From: Luidia sarsii
Lineage: Eukaryota > Echinodermata > Asteroidea > Paxillosida > Luidiidae
Assembly (NCBI GenBank): GCA_949987565.1
Contig: OX465103.1
Span: 4,707,548-4,771,547, forward strand
Length of the DNA stretch: 64,000 nucleotides
Reading direction: 5' to 3'
Shown here: positions 1-10,205 of the stretch, in pieces
How positions within the stretch are numbered: position 1 is the stretch's first letter
Layout of the letters: each line of letters begins with the position of its first letter
The notes under the pieces: generated by a model
Databases searched by the model: none
The model's input: the letters and a program-made list of their open reading frames with translations, nothing else
Told to the model about the DNA's origin: nothing
Translations under genes and position numbers: made by a program

Positions 1-1190
1 AAAGATTCGCTGAGGACAGGGCAATAGAAAATGAATGACAAGGCTAGAGACTGCCACTCCACCCCCAACAATGGTTATCTGTCTCATTCCAAGGACAACT
101 GTGGAGTTCCTGTGGAGACACCCTATCGGACGATAACTTATAAACTATAGAGCATGGCAAACAGATAGAGAGCTGTGCATAGGCCTTAAAGGGGCTTTAC
201 TTTGATGCAAATTTGATCGGTTTGAAGGGGGAGATGAATGGGTGTGTTACTGTTAAGGAGTTTATGAAGTCTACTGGTTAGTCAAGACACCTTGGACTGG
301 CAGCTTGGGCCCCTGATCAGTTCCAAGGCCCCCGGGTTTGGATGTTATTAGTGGAGCAGCGCAGGCCCAGTGGCTCATTCAACAGGGGGGAACTAATCCA
401 AGGCGAAATCACCAGTGCATTATTGATGGAATCAGAACCAAGGGAAAAGGATTAGGGGGCACTTGGCTGTGGAGAGGTTCTCCACGGTCACCTGCAGCAT
501 TGGGAATCACAGACAGCAAGACATCCTTTATAAAGTCAAGCTCTCTCAAGCCGAACATACATGCTTGAAAGCAGCACAAGAATTCAGGCTAGCCACCCTA
601 TCACATGCGCTCAAAAATGGATCTTATCAAACCTCTGATTAGAACAACCACTATAATGTTCATCTAATGTGATTTCCTAGTGGGAAAGTAGGTTTGCTGC
701 ATTATATAAAAACAAATTCTCCCAGTGGCAGTACAGTGCATTATAAATCCTTCCCGTACACTACAACAATACACATGACATTCAAATGACCATTCATTCA
801 CTTGCAGTTTTACAGAGCAGTGCCTATTTCAGCGAGGCACTGATCCTGGGAACTGGAACTTGATACACAGGGGAACATGTGCTGCTATTTGGAGCCAGAC
901 ATGCCAAATGCTGGCCTGAGAATAATGCAGTTGGTCCAGGAAGGACAGTTCTTCCTCTGTATCTGCTTTGCTGGCTCGCCTCACTGCGTATGAGGCAATG
1001 CACTCGCAGAGTCCAGGATTTTTCCACCGGTGTCCGGGCTATGTGGGGATGCTCTGTGGCATTTACAGCATACATCCTCGCTTGTTTTTCCTGCCACGTA
1101 CATGTACAGGTAGCCTGGGCACCTTACCACCTTCCATTGCAAGGTGCCATCAGCCGGTGCAACCAACCCTCAGTTACATGTATGTGTGAA
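1..1190. other. Non-coding stretch downstream of the ninjurin gene
   Basis: I see no convincing gene here. Open frames on both strands are short, lack protein-like composition and are not bounded by good splice sites. A candidate polyadenylation signal for the minus-strand ninjurin gene lies at its right edge, so this is probably the 3' flank. Confidence 0.5.
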
Positions 1191-1193
1191 GCT

Positions 1194-1199
1194 TTTAAT
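1194..1199 (-). terminator. Candidate poly(A) signal (ATTAAA) for ninjurin
   Basis: Read on the minus strand, ATTAAA lies about 86 bases past the ninjurin stop codon. It is the common variant of AATAAA. No transcript evidence is available, and a more distal signal could be the one used. Confidence 0.35.
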
Positions 1200-1284
1200 T
1201 GAATAAATACCCGTGCCTTTCAATCCCGATGATAAGAAGGGAAAAAAAGGAGATCACTTGCATATTGTGTTATGTCCTTGAAAA

Positions 1285-1629
1285 TCAGCTCTGCAGGCCA
1301 AAGGCCGCCACAAAAACATTGATGACGACGATAACGAAGACCACCCCTGTGGCCCAGTTGTTGAGTCGGTCCAGGCGCCGCTGTCGGTAGACATCGGAGA
1401 GGTTGTCCCGACCAAGAAGCAGGAAGAAGACACCCACCATCAGCTCCAGGGTGATGGAGAGGATGATGAGGGCGGTGACAAAGCGGAAGAAGCGGAAGTC
1501 GTGGCCCACACTGACCAGGGTCTTGAGCTGGGAGGCGTTGGCAATGAGCAGGGCCACAGCCAACAGACCCTCTGAGACTGTCTTCTTGGTGGCATAGATG
1601 TTGTAGTCTATTGACCGTGGGGCAGGGTT
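1285..1629 (-). CDS. NINJ: Ninjurin terminal coding exon (membrane domain)
   Basis: The exon encodes 114 residues and a TGA stop (minus strand of 1287-1285). Exon residues 12-39 form the amphipathic helices, with YATKK and ANASQLK motifs. Hydrophobic segments lie at about 51-72 and 93-111, with the connecting loop around RRLDRLNNWATG between them, and the protein ends AAFGLQS, as NINJ1 ends AFGVQ plus a short tail. The exon starts after a CAG acceptor at 1632-1630 preceded by a very long pyrimidine tract. The second Lys of YATKK matches human NINJ1 Lys45. The residue matching NINJ1 Asp53 is Ala here (codon 1560-1558). The Gly of the first membrane segment is kept (MVGV). The open frame upstream of the acceptor is a Leu/Ser shadow of the CT-rich tract and is not protein. 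Confidence 0.93.
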   Translation of the reverse strand, partial: NPAPRSIDYNIYATKKTVSEGLLAVALLIANASQLKTLVSVGHDFRFFRFVTALIILSITLELMVGVFFLLLGRDNLSDVYRQRRLDRLNNWATGVVFVIVVINVFVAAFGLQS

Positions 1630-4600
1630 CTGATGAGAGAAAGGAATAGAGGAGAGATGCAGGGAGAGAGAGAGAGAGAAGGAGGGAGAGATAGAGAGAG
1701 AGCGAAGGGAGAAAAGAGAGACAAAGTAGGGAGAGAGAAAGAGAAAGAGAGCCAAAGGCAGAAAGAGGGAAAAAGAGGATTCAATACATTAATTCACAAC
1801 CCATTCACTACATTAATACAAACATTTCTTTAATATCCCTTGAACCCTTGAACCCCTGAAAACCAGGCAGTGCAGACACCACTGCACACATGTTTTACCA
1901 TACACACATCCTGCAATACATGCATGCATGATTAGGAATAAGACCTGCCTAACATGCTTGTACAATGCAACTCCTAGTGAGGAGGACCTCCCCTTTTTTT
2001 AGGACTGAAATGCCAGTGGCCATTTGCAACAAGACATGAGAAGAACATTATCGGCCACACTCCTAGTGTATGAAGCCCCCTTCCCTTCCCCTCTGATTTT
2101 CCATTAAACCGTAGAGTGACTGCAGGAGGAGAAGTATTATGGATCCAGTGCATTTGCAGCTGGAAACCCCTTTTTTTTCCCCGGCAAACTCTGGCACAGA
2201 CAGTGACAGTGATCATTACTCTCAGTCACAGTCCATGTACATGTACATGCACTCTTATCTTGGGCAGCCCAGTCTGGGGCCAGCGTGTGGGTGGAGGCCG
2301 AGATTGATGAGTCCCCCAATGCATCTATCAAATCAATTTCTATCAGGCAGGGAAGAGAAAAAGAAAGGAGCCGCTGCTTCTTCATCAGTCCAGATAGGCT
2401 CAGACAGGAAATTTGGGATGCTCATCTGCAGAAGGACTCCATACATTTTCATCCGAAATTGTTTTTTTTTTTTTCGTTGTGCAAAATGATCTCTGAGAAT
2501 AGTTCATGGAATCTGGAGGAGTGCTTAACCCAGATTGTCAGTGGCGGTTTAGATCCTTCCTGTTGGATGCCCCATCCAGCCAATCATCAATCGGCTCATC
2601 CGATCGGAAGGGGTTAGCAGTTTGTTTCCGGCACTGGGTTTTGGACGGATTTGGACAGATTCCTGGAGCTGGAATGGACAGTACAGCATGTGTTGGCCAA
2701 AACATAAAGTTATAAACTATTCAAACTACAGAGAGAGAGGCTGAATTTGTGAGTTCTGAGCATGTACATGCGGATGCGACACAGGAATCATTCAATATTT
2801 CATGCGCTTCAATGTCCCATCCTAAGTTTACTGTGAACATGCCAAGAAGTAATCTTCCCAATGCAGAAAATGTTGGACAATATTCAGCCAACCTTTAACA
2901 TGTTTCAGCCGCAGTTGAATGAAACTGAAATATCAGATTTGCTGCTCAGTAAAAGCCAAAGGGTTGGATTACATGTATGTCAGACAAAACAATCCCAAAC
3001 TCATTTCTGCTAACTCTAGAGTAAGTGCTGGACAAGCATTTTTGCCCAAGACCTTTTTGCCCAACATATTTCTGAAAAGTGAAACAGAACAGAGCAATGA
3101 GATTTAAGGGCTTAAGTATAAATAAACCGCATGTGCCAGCATCATATATAAATGCACATATTGATACTTGCAGATGATGTTTGTGGGTGTGATGTATACA
3201 TACATATACCTACATGTATATCAGTTTTGGCCTTCATACTTGGGACGAGGAAGGGTGACGATGTGTACCAACTGCATATATTCAAGTGCGAGGCAGCCCA
3301 CATCCATAACTCTCAATTATCATGAGCCATCTCAATAACATTGTACTTGTAATTGTATTCAAGATACATGTATACTATACATTACAATGAATATAACTTT
3401 AGCTTATTTATACACAATATTTCATTACACATCGACACATGTACAGTGTACATGTACTTGTGTATACAATACTGCTGTACATGTACATGTATACAGTAAA
3501 TACTGTTTCACAACCGCCTTAGGGAATCACTGATCTTTTCCACTGGCGTGTACCGTACATATGTACACTGTACATATATTTTTATGTAGATGTACAACAT
3601 GTGTACATTACAGTGTACATGTACTGTGCATTTACAAGTGCAGTTGCTTTCAAGTTACTGAAATTGTTTTTTTCCATGCCAAATGTACTCACACAATGCA
3701 AAAAGTGCATGACATAGAGACATACATATACAAACATGTACATGTACATGTACGTGTACGTATATGTACAATAACATGAACACATGTATGCTTAAGTTGC
3801 AACTTCAAAAGATTTTTGCTACACACTAATCATTTACCACGGATCAACTTAATAAACTACTAAAATTAAATGTTCCCAGAAACTTTTCAAGTTTCAACAT
3901 CTTCGCTTTGGCTGTGGCTTCGTCTCAGCTTTGGCTACATTTCTCCCATACAGAAAGTGCCAGCAGCAATCAAGATACATGTACATGTAATTATAGTATA
4001 GGCTTGTTGGCACAATGAATAGGCCTTGTCTGTTGTGACTAAGAGAACAAAGTTCAGCTTCAAAGAAAAACCACAAGCAACACTGCATGGAGATTTTGAG
4101 AACAGGTTGCAAACACAAGTTTGTATGACTTCCTTGGTCAAGACTTGCTGTGAATGTGTGCCACACATCTAGAAACAAGGTCATACGGTACCCCAATTAC
4201 ATGTACATGTGTACAAGATGATTTGAGACACTACTTTGGCTTTGATACAATGTACATGTATATGACTGTAGTGATGTACCGTAAATTCCTGCGTATAAGG
4301 CGCACCATAAACATGTACATGTACACGTACCGGTACGTGTAAGGCATTTTGGAAACCATCACGTGAACAGAGCGTGCGCTTTCATTGGCCAGTTGTTATT
4401 TTTTTGCTCAGCACATACATGTAGCTCAAGTCACCGCCACAATGAGTTTTCATCCACACGACTCACGCGAGGCAAACAAATCAAACGGGATATATATTGG
4501 TCTCACGGCCTCGAGAGGCAGAAATCTCACCAAAAGTTCAGTGCACACGGTGAGCTACACTGTACATGTACTTTAATGTACATGCTGAGCTACTGTAACA

Positions 4601-7600
4601 GCCATGAGAAACTTTTTACTCAGCAGATACAGTTACACTGTACATGTACATGTAGCTCTCGTGTGCGGCGGCCTTTAAGTAACATAATTATAAGTTCATC
4701 CTTTTTTAGATCACTGCACTACTATACATACTGTATGAAATGGTGAATTACTGTTACTCCAATGTCAGTACTGGTTTTTCTTGGCTAAAATTTACCGAAA
4801 AGATAGGAACCTCATATAAATGGTAGTAAAGGTTGGTAGGAAAGTTTTTCCGCCAGCCATCAAGGAACTTTGACCGAGTCCAGCAGAACGATTCTGGAAA
4901 AGAGATGAACATCCGGTCATTGTTTATTTGCTATATATGTGTAGGTAGTACAGTACTACATGTAAATGTGTTTGGTTTGGGTACATGTACACGTGTACAT
5001 GTACATGTACACAATGTAGGTGCAAAGGTCATGATGATTGATGACCAACTGCCAACTTTAACCATCATTATCATTTTGGTGAAAATGTTTCTGTGTAAGA
5101 CGTTCAAGTGCGGAATACTGTGGACATGTATCAAGTTTATTCACTCCGTGCATTCCACTGGGTGATTTTTAAAACAAACAGGATTCCAGTTGACAGTTTT
5201 CTTATCTGTTAAGGTTTTGATGTTTAACACTATCTTCCTGTTTCCGTAAGTGAAACAGATGCAAATCCTGCCCAATGATACTGTTTCACAAAAGGGTGTC
5301 CTTTGCAGCCAATTTGCATGTACTAGCCTTCTAGGGCTTGACTTCAACAGTAGCCTTCAAAATTCACAGCTTCTGTGCACTGGAACATCCCTTTGGTTAC
5401 CGTACATGAAATTGAAAATGTATGATCTTGGGGAAATTGGGGGCCAACTGAGGGAGAGGTTGGAAACAAGCTCTAATGACTAAACATACCGGTATACAGT
5501 ACAACATCAGTACAGTACTAATGCTAGAATGGAGGTTTTGTGTACAATCATCTGCTGCAGGCCAAGGGCTGCCATGGTAACCATCAGGTAAGCCCTTTGC
5601 CACTGCCAGACAAAGCAGCTCCTGGTCACATGATGCAAACAAGATGTACATGTAGACCTGTGCATGTATTGTAATGTAAGTGCACACAGACCTTCCATTC
5701 AAACTGTGGACAAAAACAATCATTGGGAAGGGGAGGCTTGCTTGTGTACGATACACATGCAGTATTCCAATGAATATAAGCATAACTAATTTATGTTATC
5801 TTTTTCAGTTTCCCTCTTCAGTGCAGTTCACGCTGACAGTGGAAGCTACATGTACATGTACATGTATATACATGTACACTGTACATGTACAGTACATGTA
5901 TGTAGAGTACATGTATACAGTATTTCCTTCATCACACGTGCATGGCCGTGTGCTTTACGATGCAAATACGATGCACATATGTATTTTTTTTCTTTTGTGG
6001 CAAGGTACATGTACACAATATGTCACGTAAATTTTTGTATTCTTCAACTGATCTCACAGGGCTGGGGAAAAGAATTCAGAATACCTGTTATACACAATTG
6101 ATCAATGTACATGCAGACCATTATTTATTATTTAAATGAGGTACACCCTGTACATGTATAGTATATTTACATGTACCATGTGTACTGTACAGTGTTTATC
6201 AGTGTACCATTGAGACCATATTGAACATTTTCTATGAAACCAAATTATAACGAGAACACTGTTGGAGGTATCCCTAGAATACATTTAACAGCCGCATGTG
6301 GTAAACACATGGCAGAGGTTGAATTGAAATGCATCAGGCAGTATCAGTGGCTTTGCCCTTCACACCTCCATGTAATGTACCTCTACATGTACTGTACCCC
6401 CATGCATGTAATTATTCCAAGGGAGACAGTGTGTATAACCAAAGTATAACCCACATGTCTACAATGTACATGTACATGTATCTCCCCTCCCACACACTTA
6501 CCCCCAGTACTAGTCCAGTGGGCTGTAACATTATTAGGGCCAGGGAGACAAGGGATTATTGCTTGAAGCTACTTGTTGTAGATTAACACCGAGATAATCT
6601 GAAGATAAGGGGGAGGGAGGCTCCTTTATACCTACCTGTATGTCTTTTAAGGGGGAAAGGGGAGGGAAGAAGGGGAGCAAGTCATCTGCCGCACATTCTA
6701 AGCCCCTGGTTCATCGGCCGATGCATCTTCACATGTGCATGCACGTGTGCAAACAGTTCAGTTGTACATAATTGTTCCTTCATGTACAGTACATACTATG
6801 TACAAACTACATTTTGGTACACTACACATGAACGTGCACACTGCCTGGACAATGAACATGGTCCCTAACATTATTTCACAATTTACAATAAATCTGGTGA
6901 GGATCTTTCACAAAATAGAAACAGAAATGTAATGTTATCAAAAGAACTCTATAAGATGTCTATTATATTCTACAAAAAGTCATAATACTGTACAACAAAT
7001 CAGGTTGTATGCAGTGAATTAAACACACAGTACATGTACATGTACATGTACATGTACACATATCATGTACATCTTGGATACAAAAATATGTAACCTCTTT
7101 TGCCCCAAAACAGACCTACATGTACTTATCTACTGTACTGTTAACTAGTACTAGTACTACATGTACAGTACATGTACATGTACATCTAATGGGTACCTCA
7201 ATCAGCATGACTTGAGTGGCCATTGAGACAAAGCGGCGCTGAGATCACAGCCTAGTGGACTTCATCTGTATGATTCATCCTCAGTGTGGACACTGCAGGC
7301 CACCCCCCTCTTTAACCCAGTCAATGGCAGAGCACTCACTCCTCCACTCCAAACAATACCAGCCGCCCAGTGTAGCATGTGGCTGGTGGTGGTCACGCAG
7401 TGGGCACACAATGGGTTATGTGCTTGAATAAGGTGGTTATTCTTAATTAAAAGAAAAAATCACACATGTTTTGGTTTTTGTAGCCCTGGTAGTCGATAGT
7501 CACTGTGCTGTTCTTCATTGATTGGTTGGAGCTGATGCGGTGCCAAGGTTTGAGGATCATTTACATGTATGCCAGGAGCAGACTCAGTAGCAGTTTTGCA

Positions 7601-10205
7601 CAGTATTTGTAGTCACACATCCCCCTGCCCATGGAGGCCTCTGCATAAAGACCTGACCATACCAGCCTGGGGGTACGCCTTCCCATCTTTGGCATAATCG
7701 GGTTGGGCTGGGTGTGTTATGCAGTGGTGTGGTGTGCTGTGAAGTGTACATGTGCTCAGGGTAGGGCTTGACAAGGGAGGGGGAAGGGACTGGTGTGTAT
7801 GGTTTCGACCCATAATCGGATTACCGTTGGCATGGAAATGAAATTTGCTAGCCATTTTTCAAGGCAATTAGGACAAAAGTACACCATGTGTGAAATGTAT
7901 GGGTCTTTTTCTTTTTCAGAAATTCTCATGAATAATATTTGATTCAGCCACTTGGGATTTATTCTTAATGTGAATGTGAAGGGCAAATGAAAGATGCTGA
8001 CTACAACATTTAGATTTTTAATTAGATTGATATCCAAATGAAAGGTCAAATACGCCCTCATGAACAACTAATTCAACGAGTTTTATGTAACCGTGGAAAC
8101 TGTACCTATTCTTCGAGCTTGTCAGCTTGATGTAAAATGAGTAACCCTGGTCAAAAATGGACTCTTCCAAATCAATTTGCACAGTGGAAGAGCAAAATTT
8201 GTGAGCTATTTTTGAAAAAAAAATTAACAATGGCATTTGTAGTGAACTAATGGTATATTATATTATCAAATAAAATCAATACTGTTGTTGTGCGTGTGGG
8301 TGTTGAACAAAATTTTGGGCAGAATAGAAATACACGGTGACCCAAAACAAAAGAACTATGTCAATGCAACAAAAAAAAATCAATACACTGGTCAGGCTAC
8401 AGTACTGTATGTCTGGGCCAGTTCGTCTGGCAAATGAAAACAATACATGAAGGCCAATGTGTTTGGCGCCTGTAGCCCTGTACAATAATCACTACCATAA
8501 GATTCAAATGTACAACTGTACATTGTGCATGTACAGTAGATCTGCAGTTGCTGGAATATGAAATAAATTAATTTACATGTAACGCTCATCTAGCATCAGG
8601 TTTTATTGGAGCGACAAGAAAAAACAAAACAATTAATTTTGTGTGCGCATTGTACAGTACATGCATGATCACACGTCGTGTGGGTGTAATGATTTTCTAT
8701 TCATTCTGGTTGCTGAATTCACTTCCATGTGCATGTAAATGTGCATGATGGGTGCCAATTCAACTGCTCCCAAGTACAGGTAAAGTGTAAACATGCAGAA
8801 CCAGAACTATTTGTTATAATGAGTTTCTTTCTATTAGATGAACATGAAATATGGAATACTGCCAGATTTATCCTACATTGGCTGTGCTCAGTGAAATGAT
8901 TGTATTGCTATTTTTAAGATTATTCCTAATGATACAGTACATTATTTATCATTTTCACAATTTAGAATAAAACCATAGACATACGACAGACTACAGAGTG
9001 TGTGGTGATGCACTTGGAGCTCAGTTGAATATATACTGTATGCACATGTGCATGTCATTGTCAGAGAGCCACATGGTACCTCTAAAATTACAAGCTTGAG
9101 TGTTACTCATCCTCCCAACTCTGCAGCTGTTGATGATACTGGGCATAATTGTACATGTACATGCAGCAACTGAAAGGTACTTTGTGAACAATTGGCAAGG
9201 AGTTGACACATAAATAGAGCAAGTCGGCGACTGTACACTAATCTTCACAAATCACGCTACGACCCTATCAACTCTTGCACTACCTGAACAAATGATACCA
9301 TGACCGTGTTTGTTTTCAAGTGGGTTGAGAATAGGGTCAACCTTTCCAAAAAATTGCATTTTCTCGCATTACTTTGCTATACACAGTAGCTTGTAGTTGC
9401 TCAGTGGGCAAGACTTTCAAGACTTCAAGCTCTGCCTGCAAACATTTTCAAGAATGACCGGAAACAAAAATGTAGAGGGCCCGTCTGATCATTTGATACA
9501 AGCAGTAGGCCTAATTGCAAGGCATTCATTCAATTGAAGCAGAATGGCTTTTTTTTTAAGTCGTTAAAATGAGGCAACACTTTTTTTTAGAGGGTTTCTG
9601 CATCTATTGTATTGCAAAGTCCAGTGATTCAGCAGTGAATGATCTGGGATCAATTTGCTTTAAACACCAGAGTTTGCTCAAGCACTACATGTACACGTAT
9701 GCCTTTCTTGGTAGAATCGGGTCACCGGCCAGGGTCTGGCCTACGCAAAGAGCAGTCACAGCTCTATGAATTTTGACCATGGTCCTTGGATTTTGGTACT
9801 CACCGAAGGGACAGGAGTGGTGGGCACACTGATGGGGTTCTCCATCTCCTGCTGGACAGGCTCATAGTTCCTGCGCACACTGCCTGGATGAACTATCATC
9901 GACATGGAGCGGGACTCCTCGCCGATCTTTCCCAATTGGAGACTCCCGCCCAGCTGCCGGCGGCTGGTAGAGGGGGCTTCGGCAGACGCAGGGGTGGTAA
10001 AGGTTAAGTTTGGGGCACCAGACGGGTTGCTGTCGCTGATGAGCGGGTGACACTCATCGGCATTGTTGCTGAGCAGGTTGGCGGTGCTGCTGGTGCTGAC
10101 GTTGTCCCTGATGTTGCAGCGGACGGCGACACCTCCTTTCAGGTCGTCAAAGCTGCAGGAGGTCTGGGTGGCTGCCCTGTGGGACCTGCCACTCTTCTTT
10201 GCTCC
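1285..10205 (-). CDS. NINJ: Ninjurin family protein gene (two exons seen; 5' end unresolved)
   Basis: This is a minus-strand gene assembled from exon 9804-10205 (134 codons) spliced in phase 0 to terminal exon 1285-1629 (114 codons plus TGA). The C-terminal half is clearly ninjurin: an YATKK start, the ANASQLK helix, two hydrophobic segments and an LNNWATG turn. Ninjurins are small two-pass plasma-membrane proteins. Vertebrate NINJ1 oligomerises to rupture the membrane in lytic cell death and was first described in cell adhesion. The N-terminal part matches nothing I recognise and is much longer than the roughly 30-70 residues usual before the helices. The first coding exon was not identified. 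The gene lies head to head with the WNK kinase gene. The family call on the last exon is strong; the join to the upstream exon rests on phase, splice sites and order. Confidence 0.8.
1632..1780. repeat. GA-rich polypurine tract (minus-strand polypyrimidine tract)
   Basis: About 150 bases are almost wholly purine on the plus strand, with (GA)n cores. On the minus strand this is an unusually long pyrimidine tract ending directly at the CAG acceptor of the terminal ninjurin exon. Confidence 0.85.
7030..7057. repeat. (TACATG)n microsatellite
   Basis: An uninterrupted run of the six-base unit TACATG. The unit joined to itself gives the self-complementary GTACATGTAC. It is the longest clean run in the ninjurin intron and one of dozens in the window. 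Confidence 0.9.
9804..10205 (-). CDS. NINJ: Upstream ninjurin exon (N-terminal extension, no known domain)
   Basis: The exon gives 134 in-frame codons, from a CAG acceptor (minus, 10208-10206) behind a pyrimidine-rich stretch to a strong GTGAGT donor at 9803. Both ends are phase 0, which joins exactly to the terminal exon. The peptide is hydrophilic, rich in Ser, Thr, Pro and Asn, and probably disordered. I recognise no domain. Codon use is balanced and GC content is higher than in the flanks, as in the WNK coding exons. The frame stays open upstream to an ATG at 10298 with an in-frame stop just before it. If the acceptor is not used, translation could start there and add 31 residues. Confidence 0.7.

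Larger units (their letters stand above)
1630..9803 (-). other. Ninjurin intron, 8.2 kb, rich in TACATG microsatellite
   Basis: The intron runs from a GTGAGT donor (minus strand, 9803) to the CAG acceptor at 1630. I see no coding exon inside. From about 3200 to 7200 it is packed with TACATG/ACATGT runs, for example 5851-5908 and 7030-7057. Around 4272-4310 is a segment resembling the ends of known inverted-repeat transposons (GCGTATAAGGCGCACC), but no partner end is visible. Confidence 0.7.

Noticed and set aside
1630..1755. Leu/Ser/Phe-rich N-terminal extension of the ninjurin open frame
   Set aside because: It is translation of the CT-rich polypyrimidine tract upstream of a clear CAG acceptor, so it is intron and not a signal peptide.
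2139..2489. 116-codon plus-strand frame with MDPVHLQLETPFFSP start
   Set aside because: Contains microsatellite translation (MYMYMH) and homopolymer; no splice support and no family resemblance.
4272..4310. GCGTATAAGGCGCACC transposon-end-like segment
   Set aside because: Familiar-looking, but no partner inverted end or boundaries were found nearby, so no element is called.
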